A stretch of 64,000 bases of DNA from Coenobita brevimanus (taxonomy: Eukaryota > Arthropoda > Malacostraca > Decapoda > Coenobitidae). Location of the stretch: NCBI GenBank assembly GCA_032717465.1, contig CM064713.1:13310872-13374871 (forward strand), written 5' to 3'. Position 1 is the stretch's first letter; every line of letters starts with the position of its first letter. Below are positions 46,622-59,700 of the stretch, piece by piece. The notes beneath the pieces are model-generated. The model saw nothing but the letters and a program-made list of their open reading frames with translations, was not told where the DNA came from and made no database searches. The translations under genes were made by a program, and so were the position numbers.

Positions 46622-46863
46622 TATGATCTGTCCCCCTGTCCGCCCCCTACGGCGCATGCGCGAGAGGTTGCCAGAGGCCTCCACAAATATGCCATTTGTT
46701 CTCTGATCTCCGTAGGGGTAACATGATCGCAGCCTCTCGCCCTATGATCTGTCCCCCTGTCCGCCCCCTACGGCGCATGCGCGAGAGGTTGCCAGAGGCC
46801 TCCACAAATATGCCATTTGTCCTCTGATCTCCGTAGGGGTAACATGATCGCAGCCTCTCGCCC
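46622..46863. promoter_or_regulatory. Two 121-bp tandem units with NRF1-type palindromes
   Basis: TATGATCTGTCCCCCTGTCC starts both units (46,622 and 46,743), which are nearly identical. Each holds GCGCATGCGC (46,652-46,661; 46,773-46,782), the NRF1 consensus palindrome. Each also has internal inverted pairs: CCCCTACGG with CCGTAGGGG, and GCGAGAGG with CCTCTCGC. The units may be subterminal transposase-binding repeats and/or the promoter of the gene starting at 47,145. 46,864-47,144 would then be the 5' untranslated region or proximal promoter. Confidence 0.55.
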
Positions 46864-47144
46864 TTTGTTTACAAACGGCAAATGGTCAATCCGGCTTCTC
46901 CTATCATTCGTCTCAAAGCTTTTACGTAAGGCGTGAAACAGTAGTAAATTGGAATAGGTAATTTATGAATTATTTAGATAGAATAAACATCCTGTTAGGT
47001 CATTATAAATCAATCCTGCTGGACACTTCATGACGAATGTACTTTACGGCGAACATTAACTTGATTCAAGGGACTGGTACCACGTGAAGTCGAAGCCTAA
47101 GTTCACTCTCAGTCACTTTTGGTGTGTCAGCAAGCACTGTAGCC

Positions 47145-50100
47145 ATGGATCACGACTATAGCTCTAGGTAAGGGATGTGTGTGTGTCTGCATTCCGTACA
47201 GTACGGTATTAACAACGAAAACGGTAATTAGTGGTATGACAAACCATCGCCTCACTCTGGCACTGAGACAATGTTTACACAGGTAAAAAAATATATATAT
47301 ACCGGTATAGGTTATCAAGAAGGGATACCATTGTTAAGTATGGTGCAAGGCCAGAGTGTACTGTATTCTTTTTATTGCTGATTGATTTTAACTGTATGTT
47401 GAAATATGCACATTGTTTTGGTTTGATATTGTGGGCAATGTGGCCGAGAAGCTCAGTAGGGGGTAAATGTAAGGCATCTTCTGATTTTCCTCTTGTTTTA
47501 GTGAGGTTAGGGTAGGTTGTTTGTATTTTGTGGTGGATTTTGAGGTTTTCAGATTATATTCATTTGGATTGTGTATTTTGGTTGATTTTATCGTACTTTG
47601 GGTCATGGGGGGTGCCTTTTTCTGAGATGTCTTGTAAACTCCCTTTTTTGACTTTTGCACGGGGAAAAAAAAAACTCCAATTCTAAAACACTCAAAATAA
47701 GGCCAAAACAACCAAGAAACGATAATAACAGCCCAGTACTTCGGCTGTCGATCATACCCTAATTAGGGACTGCATTGTGGGACACCTGGATCATAATGGG
47801 ATTATTAATGAAGCAGAGCATCTTACTCCTTGTTTTGGAGGAGGGAGACAGGCTCTTTGGATGCAGCTGTGTTAAGATGTACCTTACGCCTTTGAATACT
47901 ATCAATTGACATTGATTGCTCACTCCTTTCATTATTGGGAGGTTAAGAATGAAGGTAGGATGTTTCCTTAATGCATCCCAGAAAAAAAGATTTGCATAAG
48001 CAATGGAACAAAGAAATGGGCACTAGAAAGATGTTTGTAGCCATTGTGAATTTTATGCATAAGCAGTGAGAAAAAAAAAAATGGGCACTAGAAAGATGTT
48101 TGTAGCTATTGTGGATTTTATGCATAAGCAGTGGGGGGGGGGGAATGGGCACTAGGAAGATGTTTGTAGCCATTGTGAATTTTATGCATAAGCAGTGGGG
48201 GAAAAAAAAATGGGCACTAGAAAGATGTTTGTAACCATAGTGAATTTTATGCATAAGCAGTGGAAAAAAAAAAAATTGGGCACTAGAAAGATGTTTGAAG
48301 CCATTGTGAATTTTATACATAAGCAGTGGAACTCAAACAAAAAAATGGGCACTAGAAAGATGTTTGTTGCCATTGTGAATTTTAATGTACTATTGTTGGG
48401 AAAGGAATTGATGGGCTGTTATGTGATTTGTGGTACTATCATTACTCTGAATCATTGTAAAGTTGTAGTTGGTGAAATAGTAAAATAAGTTTGGTCCAAT
48501 AAGGCAAAAAGTTGAGGCAAACTCAGTGAATTGGAGTTTTAGAAAAGACAGTCTAGAATTTTAACATTTTTAATACGGTAGTTAATGGACACAGTTGAAG
48601 AAAAAGTATATAGTAGCCTACATGGACATAGGAAGAAGGAACAAGATGTATCATAGTTTGTGACCAGTATCTTTACTGGCCAAATATTTTTAGCCCAACC
48701 TTACCTAGGCAAGTATTGTTTTTCTGTAGTTGCAATTAATTTCTAACCTTGTGCTAGGCAAGTAATTTTTTTTTCTGTAGTTTCAATTGATTTCTAACCT
48801 TGTGCAACACAGACCTGCTGATAAGTAATAATAATTTTCCAAATGTACCTCACTTAATATTGATGTCCAATGAAGTGCCACTATGGAAAGTTGTGACTTT
48901 TGGAAGTAAAATATATATATATATATATATATATAATATTGGGGTGAAACTTGATTAATACCCTTTACTGATGTAATGGACCTACAGTAGAAGTGGAGAA
49001 ACTCTGTGATAAAATTTTGGCAGTGTTAGACTTGGGTAGGGAATGTCTGGGAGAAGAGTTTTAAGGATGGAAGAAGGGATTACCAGGGTGAAGGTGGTTG
49101 AAGCAATGAAGAAATCAAAATGGGAAAAGGCCCAGGTATTGATGGAGTGTGTGGCAAAATGCTGAAATGTGGAGGAGAGTTAGTGATGGAATGGATATGG
49201 AAGGTGTGTAGACTGGCTTGGGAGGAAGGTAGAGTCCCAGAGGACTGGAGGTTTGGTATAATTGTTCACTTACATAAAGGGAAAGGTGAGAAAGAAGTGT
49301 ATGGTAATCATAGAGGAATTTGTCTTCTGAGTGTAATAGGAAAAATATATGGTAGGATACTTAATGATAGGGTTAGGGAAATAACAGGATTTAGTTCAAG
49401 AACATGGAAGGTTAGAAAGGAAGAGGTTGTTTAGATCAGATATTTGTTCTGAGATGCTTGGTGGAAAAGTAGCTACTGGGAGAAGGGAAGATATTACAGT
49501 ACGGTATATGCTGCCCCCAAGGTAGGGCACCATGTACTGTACGTTATATGTTGGAGTGGCCCTGGTGAGTGAGGGTAGGGTTTGGTAGCTTCCAGTTTTG
49601 TTGTTTTCAGACGACACTGGTTTTAAGAGGAATGAAGTTACGGAATGTACAGTGAGGCTGGACGGTGAGGAAATGTACAGTAAAATGTTAATGCAGGATG
49701 GAAGTTTGGAGGATGAAGTGCTTGAAAGGGTACTACATTGCTGGAGCCCTCAGAACACTGTAATAAGAAATAGGGAAGTGAGTGTGGAAATTAGAGTCGC
49801 TGCATGACAGTATTGTGATCCCTACTCTAAACATATGGAAGTGAAGCTTGGTACTTCATGGAAGGGCAAAAAATCACGAGTTACAGCAGTGGATATGAAT
49901 TACTGGTACTTTTAAAGGAGCATGTGGAGTTAACTTGGAGAGACAGATTGAAGGGGCATTGTGGTATTGATGTGGATGTGACTGAGAAAGTTTGGAGGAA
50001 TACATTGAGGTGGTTTGGTCATGTGGAGAGGATAGAGAATGATCAACTTACTAGAGAGTGTATGTTAGCAAGGGGGAGAGGGAGGCCGAGAATTAGACAG

Positions 50101-53100
50101 AGGGATGGATTGGAGACATGTGGGGGGGGGGGGCAGTCAAATGGCAAGTGACAGGGTGATGTGCAGGTGATTTGTTTGTGGCCACCCCTTACTGGATTGA
50201 GGCATCAGGCTATAGATAGATAGATAGTTAAACTTGGAAGTAATGATGCTGGAGAATTTTGCCAGTGAAATGAATAACAGCGTGACGAACATATTTAGGT
50301 GAGTCAGTTGAAAAATGTATGTCGAAAGTGTAAGTTTAGACTGTGACCTTTCATATAACTGAAATACTGTAGGTAAGGACAATAGGGAATACAATAGTTA
50401 AGGTAAGACCAGGTACGTTAAATAAGCTACTGTATATATGACTATTAACATTGTATTTCGTAAGTTGAAGAATGCCTGTACAGTATTTATTTATTTTTTC
50501 CTTAGTTTCTAATAGTGTGGTAGGTGGTGGCGACCATCATCCACTCACTTGATGTAGAGCTGCCTACTTCTTCCTTAGCCTTTATTATTCTTTTTTTGTG
50601 TCTGACCTCCTCTCTTCCTATTTCTCCTATCTTTCCTGTCACTTCTTATTGCTTTTCTTTCCTTTACAGGTGGCTTTACATTGAGTGACAAGCCAAATGG
50701 TTTCCTGTAAGCCAAGAAACCATTTACTACGCTGGGTGGTAACCATATAACCAAACCATACGTGCTCCCTACGTGTCAACAAGTGGGTTGGTGGAGGGTT
50801 TGTGCCCCTTCCTATAAAATAAATAACTCAAAGTCAAATGGCCACCCCTTACGGGATTGTGGCGTCTGGCAATAGATAGATAGATAGTTTCTAACGCAAG
50901 CACCACCCAAACATCTGGTGGGGAAAGAGGTACTGGTGTAGATAATTGTAATAAGGGCTATATACTCCTACAGTACTGGTACTCACTGTTTATTTTCTGC
51001 TTGTTACAGTATGCCAGTAGAGAAAATGGCTTTTGTCATTGCTCAAGAAAATGCTGTCAAGTATGATAACGTCATTAGATACTTGGCAACAGGCAAATAT
51101 GAAAGAGGACTGTCAAAGAACCAGCATCGAGTTATACGAAGACAGTCATCTGCATTCAGCTGGGATTCTGAGAGTAAGTGATTTTTTAAATTTACCATAA
51201 TATGCCTGTTTGGTTTAAGTAACACTCAGATTGGTATAACCAGATGCACACAAGCATTTCCACCAACCCATTACCCTAACGTTTTCTTTGAAAATATTGA
51301 GCGCTCCAAAGGCCAAATAGATTGTGTGCTGATGTAGTTGGCTTCGTATTCTAGTGGTATGAAGTGGGGGAGGGGGAAAGATGAGGTAGGTGGTTGGTGT
51401 TGAGTTTGGGAGAAGGGGCTGTAAGGTGGAAGAAAGGCAGCCAAGTGGCAGGTGACGGAGTGATATGGAGTTTTGATTTTGGTGACCTTAATCCGCCCCG
51501 TCCCGACCACTTTTCCACCACTGACTCCCCCCAATCCCGACCATTTTTGGAAATTTTTTTTTGGGTTCAAACCTCCGCTTTTGGTGAGAAACATCGAAAA
51601 TTCATAGAGAAATCGCTCACCTGAGGTTTAAAATACTCGATATAGGTAGCAGTACCTCCCTACCTTACTGGGTTTTCTATCAGGCTGGCTCCAAAGGAAA
51701 CGAGTTCTATGGGAGGGTAACTATTCCACACCACTCATAAACAGTATTTAATTATTTATTTGGTACGAATTTATATGTAGTATGAGTGTATTGGTTTTCA
51801 CACAGTAATATAGGCAATATAAGCATTGTTTCACTCACTAACACATCAACATACCCGACGTTTTTTGGTGACATTACCGTACTTGATCATCATTTCTGAC
51901 TGTTTGTTCCTCTAATGCTATATAAACTTTGTCCTCCACATTGTCATCGATTGGGGAGTCATTCTGGCCCTGAATGTCTTTATTGGCCAGGTCACTGGTA
52001 AGAGGTGAATTGCCGAGACAATGGCGTGCCGGGGGGGGGGGGAGGTCATGCGGGGTAAGGCATTGTCACTGCCTGGCATCTTGTAGAGGAAGGTGTCCTA
52101 TGTATATGTACCAAAAGTCATGCGCAAAAATTGAAAATTGAGCATATTAGGGATCTTGCAATTGATTCACATTTATATACGTCAAAGGGATTGACAGTGA
52201 CAAAACATGTGGACGTATAAATACGTCAACGGGACCCGGCAGGTTAAAGATATGCTGTTTATGCTGAATTTGAACATTGCCATGACCAAAGGAGGGAGAA
52301 GAGGGTTGACCTGAAGATGTCAGAGGCGATAACTTTTAAATCCATTCCAATCATCTATTGCACTCATACATCCCTCCTATCTGTATGTTTAAATAGTCCT
52401 CTTTGGGTGAGTGCTCAAATAATCAACAGACCATAAATAGAATATTGTTAATGATATGAATATTACTTCCAGGGAATGTCTTATACCATGCAGCCCACAA
52501 AGATGGTCGCAAGAGAGAGGTCATCCGAAGTACGGAGGAACTAGCCCGTATTCTCCACCTGTACCACAGCAGTCCAATGGGTGGGCACAGTGGGGTGAAC
52601 GCCACCAGGGAAAAAGTGGCAAAGTATTATTATTGTGATAATCTGGCAAAGATTGTTGATGAGTTTGTAAGTAGTGTTTTGCAGAATACCTGTTTTTGCT
52701 GTATTTTCAGTGTGTAGCAACTGCACAGTTTGAATTTCATCTATCTATCTATCTATAGCCCGACGCCCTAATCCCGCAAAGGGTGGCCGCAGACAAAACG
52801 CCTCCAAGTCACTCTGTCACCCACCATTTGACTCCCCTCCCCCCACCTCACCCCCCCCTCCCTCACATACCTCTCAACTCCATCCCTCCACCTCATCCTC
52901 GGTCTACCCCTCCCTCTCCCTCCCTCCACCTCACCTACATACACCCTCTTAGTCAGTCTTTCATTCTCCATCCTCTCCACATGTCCAAACCACCTCAGTG
53001 TATTTCTCCTAATCTTTTCAACCACATCCACATCTACCCCACAACGTTCCTTCACTTCTTCATTCGTCAACCTGTCCCTCCATGTCACTCCACATGCTCC

Positions 53101-56100
53101 TCTCAAGTAACTCATTTCCACTGCTCTCACTCTTGACTTGTTCCCCTCTTGCAAGGTCCACGCCTCGCTTCCATACGTCAGGGTAGGGATCACAATACCA
53201 TCATGCAGTGACTTCTTAACTTCCATACTCACCTCCCTATTTCTCATCACTGCTTTCAGTGTGCCAACAGCCTTCCTTCCCTGCTGTACCCTTTCACGTA
53301 CTTCATCCCCCAAAGTTCCATCCTTACTCATCACACTACCCAAGTACTTGAATGCACTCACATTCTCCATATCCTCACCATCCAACCTCACTGCACACTC
53401 TGTGACTTCATTCCTCTCAAACACCATAACTTTACTTTTGTTTACATTAACTTTCAGCTTCCTCCTCCTACACACTGTCCCAAATTCATTCACCAAACCT
53501 TGCAACTCCCATTCATCTTCACTCAACAATACTGTATCATCAGCAAACAGCAACACCGGAAGCTTCCAAATCTCACCCTCATTCATTAGGGCCACCCCCA
53601 CATCCACTGCCCTACCTTGTACCTCCTTTACGACCCCATCCATATATATATTAAACAGCCATGGAGACATTACACACCCCTGTTTCAGTCCCACATTGAG
53701 ATCAAAGAACTCACTCAGCTCACCATCCACTCGCACCGTAGCCCTAGCTCCCTCGTACATACTCTTCACAGCACTCAACAATTTCCCCTCCACTCCATAT
53801 ATTCTTAATACCTTCCACATACCTTTCCTATCTATTCTGTCATAAGCTTTCTCCAAGTCCATGAAGGCAGCGTACACTTTCCTTCCCTTCTCTAGATACT
53901 TTTCCACTAAACATCTTAGAACAAATATCTGATCTACACACCCTTTTCCCTTCCTAAATCCCCCTTGTTCTTCTCCAACTAGCTCCTCTGTCATATGCCT
54001 AACCCTATCAATGAGTATTCTACCATATATTTTACCAGTCACACTAAGAAGGCAAATACCTCTATGGTTACCACATACTTCTCTCTCCCCTTTTCCTTTG
54101 TACAGAGGAACAATTATACCTGATTTCCAGTCCTCTGGAACCCTTCCCTCTTCCCAAGCCAATCTACACAACTTCCATATCCACTCCACAACAATCTCAC
54201 CCCCATACCTAAGCATTTCACCACACACTCCATCAATTCCTGGGGCCTTTCCCAGCTTAATCTTCTTCATCGCTTCCACTACTTCTGACCTACTGATCTC
54301 TTCCTCCCTCCTCTCATCTCTTCTTCTCCCAGCCATTCCCCAACCACTTATACTCACACTGCTCTCACTCTCTACATTCAACAAATCCTCAAAGTGCTCC
54401 TTCCATCTCCTCAATTTCTCTCTCTTCTCCACCAACAATCTATTATTCCTATCTTTCACTCCCCTACTATTTCCCCTTTCACACTGCCTTACTTTCTTTA
54501 CCTCCTTCCAAAACAATTTCTTACTCTCCCTCCATTTCACACTCAGATTCCTCCCAAACTCTTCATCCACTATTGCTAAATCATTATATAAGCTACTATT
54601 ATTTTAATATTCTATTTGCAAACATGATTTCTTGGCATTTACATAAGGGTAGGCTAACTCATATTTGTTGTTATCTGTGTATGGTACTTACTTTTCCTAT
54701 ACAGTACAATGCAGCTAAACAGCCCTCATATTTTCACCTTTACTAAGACTGTCCATTAAAAGCAGATTGCAGCCTGTGATACTTGCCAGAGATTTAATCC
54801 CCTAAAGACTGAGGCCCCTACAATGAAGCCCATCAAGGTCACCGAGCCATTGGAGTTGGTAGGAGTAGACATAATAGGTATGTTAAGTGATATTTCTTTG
54901 ATATGGCATGTCATTGATTTTTCTTTCCTTCCATCTTGTACATAGGGATTGTTATTATAGTACCCTACGTACTTCAGCAGCTTTGTTTCTACATTGTACT
55001 TCTTCATTTGGCCAATGTAGAGAGTCTGTTTAGGTATTCTGCCTTTGTCCTAATGTCATTGAAGGGTGTCCTTGACCTGCCTGTTGTGTGACAAGAATAA
55101 TACACCCATAAACTAAGCCTCCACAATTTTCCTTACCAGTTGCAGTAAGAAGGCACTGTCCACTGCAGTGGAACTTTGGTTCACCGCATGGGATGGCCCT
55201 GCCTGGAATATTGCCTGACTTTAGTGCTAGGCCTATGTATTGTCAGGCAGACAGACTGGGGTAGTTCAACAGGAACAACAGCATTTGAATTTTGAATGTA
55301 TTATTGTATTGCTCTTCCTCTCGGGAGGGGGGGATAGAATACTTCCTGAGTATCCCTGCTTGTCATAAAAGCCAACTAAAAGGGGCATTTTAATCTCCAT
55401 CCTTGCTCTCTTCCCTCTGTGTTTCTTGTGCTTTAGGTGTCCTACCTCTTTGCTGTATATATTTTCACTTTCATATGTTCACTGACTACACACACATCCA
55501 AAACCACTCCTTCATACAGTCACACATACAAGCACTTCTTATCCTACACACAGTCTCTAACAGACAGCCTAAGCCACTGGGTAGAGATACATTGGCTGTA
55601 ACATCCCCACTTTGGTTGGGGTAGGCCAGGTCCTGCAGTGGACCTTCAAAGGCTGATGATGATTGTATTGCTTAGTGGGCAAGTAGATGTGTGGAGTGTA
55701 ATTTGTATACATTGTTTGCATTGCTTGTTTCTTGAGCATTTGCATACTGCACCTTGTCTTTATATTGGGCCGGTATCCATTCAGTGTCATCTTATTGTGG
55801 CCAGATAGCAAATGACAGGGAAGTAATTTGCTTGTGGCCACCCTTTTCAGGATTGACGTGTTGGGCTATAGATAAATCGATTCAGTGTGTCATTCACATT
55901 AATATGGCCAAGATTTCCATCCTTCTGTAGCTTCTTGTAGATCTGTGACAGACAAAGACTGTACTAAAGCCATGTTTCCCAGTGTTTTTTTTTTTATTTA
56001 TAAATAAAAGCATTCAGATATTCTCTACCTACTAATAAGCATTCAAGTTGGACAGATGCATGTTTTGGCTAAATTGCAATGAATGGGATATGATAATGAG

Positions 56101-56650
56101 GATGGTAACGTGTGGTAATCCATACTACATTACTGCATAAAATATCACCTTTTATTTGATTCATTATATGGCACAGTATATAGCCTAATCCATTTACACC
56201 TTTAACCAATGAACAGAGCTGAGGTGTGGTGTTATTGAAAGGCTTGTATGTTCAACATTAAAGGTACTGTATTATTGAACCCCTTGTAATCGACAGTTGC
56301 TAACGTAAAGTATATTATACAGGAATATATTACCCCAGGTTATCTGCCTAAAATTGCTGTTTGCATGTATGTACGCTTTGCTTTGTTAGCGAAGAGTTTT
56401 GCTCTTTCCATGCAGTTTGCAATATTTGCTTGCTGCTTGATTAATCTATGCTTACCTAATCTTGGCCCAGGTCCTCTGCCTGTTACAGAAGAAGGAAACA
56501 GATATGTGTGCACTTTTGTTGACTTCTTCACTAAGTTTGTGGATTTCTTTCCACTGAAAGATAAGAAAGCATGTGGGGTTGCTAAGTGCATACGATCTTT
56601 CATCTGTAGGTAAATAGAGTAGATAAGTATGGTGGATATGATATGTGATG

Positions 56651-56707
<57 letters not shown>

Positions 56708-59700
56708 TAATCTTCACATGGTTGACATGTACTGTATCGTGTGTGTCACGGATGGGGACCTCCTATGAGGATTCTGTCTGACCAGGGTCGCGAGTTTTGT
56801 TCCTCGGTATGTCTGCACATGTCACATGATATATATGATTAATTGGGAACTATAATTTGCATCATTACAATTTCTGACAGTAATTCATAGAATATTTCAG
56901 TAACTAATGATAGATACTTCCAAGTTAGTAACAGTTTTGCCTCGTACAGTAGAGTTCTGCAGCTAAGTTTGTTTTTTCTGTACAGATTAACGATGAGTTA
57001 TGCACGAGGTATGGCATCAAGAGGAGCATCACTTCGGCATACCACCCACAGACAAACGGGTTAACAGAACGAGTAAACCGGACTTTCAAGATGCGGATTG
57101 CCAAACTGACAGACCCACAACTAAACAATTGGGACAGCTTCATTGAAGATGTTGCATACAGTATTCGGGTACAGAAGCAAAAGTCAACAGGCTTCTCTCC
57201 TTTTCTTCTAATGTTCAACCGTGAACCAAGATCACATGATCAGGTAACTATCTTGCGCTTTTGACATTCAGGGGTATTTTCCCTATAACTTTGCAAACAT
57301 GTGGTAGTCTTTACCATTTGAAGGTTAGTGTTACATAAGTGTTTCAGTTGTTTCAGGATGATGGTACTCGATACTGTGTTGAGGATAATGAGGATGTGTC
57401 ACATGAGACCACTGACATTAAAGAACAGGTATTTTTCCATAAGTTGTCTGCCCATATATGCTCTTAATTTTCTTGTGTTGAACTACCCTAGTGTGGTCGA
57501 GCAAACCGATCTACAAGTTGCAATAAGATAGTCTAATGGGACAGATGATACCTGAGTGCACACTCCATCATTTCACAAGTATGCATGCCGATTATTTTAG
57601 GATATAAATGGAACTATCATTTCAGGATACACATGAAGCAGATATCGATCAAGACACTCCATCTTCTATGTCTGATGTTATCCTACCGAGTGCTGAAGAA
57701 ATTTCCAGGCATGTGCAACAACAGAACATTAAGCAAGAAAAAATGCACAACCAGGTAATTGTGCTACACATACAGCATTAATCTGACATCCTAGATCTGA
57801 GTTTTTGATAAATAACATATGGCATATAGTTACTTTTGTTCCTCAGTTAAGTGTAGCTATTAAATATTCAACAAAAAAATGAGACCTCCCAACATGCAAC
57901 TGATGTGTAATTTCAACACCATGATTGCTGGTTGTTTTGCCTCAGTCTTGAGGTTTGTGAAAAATAATTATTATTTTGCTAGCCATATGATTATACTATT
58001 AGCTTGTTCATTATACTACTGTATTTGGCTGCTCATTCGTTGTCAAGTACTTAACAGTGTTCGGGCATTTCTGAGCAGTTCACTGGGTAGAATTACAAAC
58101 AATATGATATTCAATATGAACCACACCTCAGCACTAGATGCTGCGCCATGCTCCCACAAGATACTGCCTACCCCAAGGGAATGTAACCTTATGGGACCCA
58201 TTGCTGGCCTGTGGTGAACGGATCTGTTGGAACAGCATGATTGTGGCTGAATAACATACCTTCATAGTTTCTGTGTGTATAGTAGCCTTATATTACCTAA
58301 AAATTTCAACAGTGTCTTCAAAATATTAAGGCTGCCCAGAGGAAGCAGAAGTTGGAATATGAAAAGCGAGTGAGTAAAGGGGTTAAGAGCTTCAGCCTTC
58401 ATATCGGTCAGACAGTGCTGCGGAAGAACCTGAGGAATGAGTCACGGAAGGGTGGAAAAATGGAACCCAAGTGGAATGGTCCATACAAGTAAGTACAGTA
58501 TTGTACTAAATTACTGAAACAGCCTTCACATATAATTTTGCCAAAATTAGGCTCTCTGTTCCATATATTTTAAATGTAGGACAAAAAGAGGGATGTGTTA
58601 TGTCTCCATGGTAGTAGTAGTAGTAGTTGTTCCATAGGCAGTCTGGTGTCTCCATGGTTTCTTTTAGTGCTGTATAATCATTGTATTGCCATGGTGCTAG
58701 CTGTTCATTATTCGGATTCCATGGTTATTTAATACAGGTATATGAGCTTTTATCCAATACACTAAAAACCAGAATGATAAAAAAATGACAAGTCAGGCAA
58801 GTAAATAAGTGAAATTCTCAAAAAGTTGCTAATTTTCTGTTGTTACGGCTCCTCTCATAGTTTGCAAAGACGCAAATGTGTTGCTCAGTTGTTGCTCTAC
58901 ATTAGCAGCTTTCTGCATTACCTTAGTGTTGTGTTTTTTAATCAGTTACTTATGACTATCTTCCTAAATGCACAGCCAACTATTTAGTGGTAAAGCTGAC
59001 AGAACACTGATGTGAAGAGGGTACAAGGCATAAACATGTGGGAGGATTCTCTCCTCAATACACCCTAAATTTACTTTGCAGATAATAATGGTGATATAAG
59101 AGGTTTAGCAAACCTGGTAGGTATTTTCCAAAGACCCCAAAATCCCAGAATCCACAAGTACTCATGTCTGAGGCTTTCTGGATCAAAGTTCATATACCTG
59201 TATATACCTGTACCTGGATGGAGTTATAAAGGATACAAGGTAGGGGAGTGGATGTTGAAGTGCCCGAAATGAGTGAGGCTAGGGTTTGGAATCTTCCAGT
59301 TTTGTTGTTTTTAGACAGCACTTTGTTGTTGAGCAAAGTCTTGGTGAATAAATTTGGGGGAGTATGCAAGAAGTGGAATTTGAAAGTGAACATACATAGC
59401 CTTACCCCTGAAGAGGGGGAGGGATAGAATACTTCCCGAGTATCCCTGCTTGTCATAAAAGCTGACTAAAAGGGGCATTTTAATCTCCATCCTTAATCTC
59501 TCCCCCTTGTGTTTCTTGTGCTTTAGGTGTCCTACCTCTCTGCCGTATATATTTTCACTTTCATACGTTCACAAACTACACACACACATCCAGAGCCACT
59601 CCTTCATACAGTCACACAAGCACTTCTCACCCTACATACAATCTCTACCAGACAGCCTAAGCCACTGGGTAGAGATACATTGGCTGTATCGTTCCGACTT

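Larger units (their letters stand above)
47168..51009 (+). other. Intron 1 of the Ginger1-like gene and its contents
   Basis: Donor GTAAGG, acceptor TTGTTACAG. Contents: a six-unit minisatellite (47,990-48,385), (AT)n (48,910-48,934), a decayed RTE LINE (49,030-50,230) and a SINE-gamma (50,516-50,892). The stretches 47,168-47,990 and 48,390-49,030 hold nothing recognisable. Confidence 0.6.
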
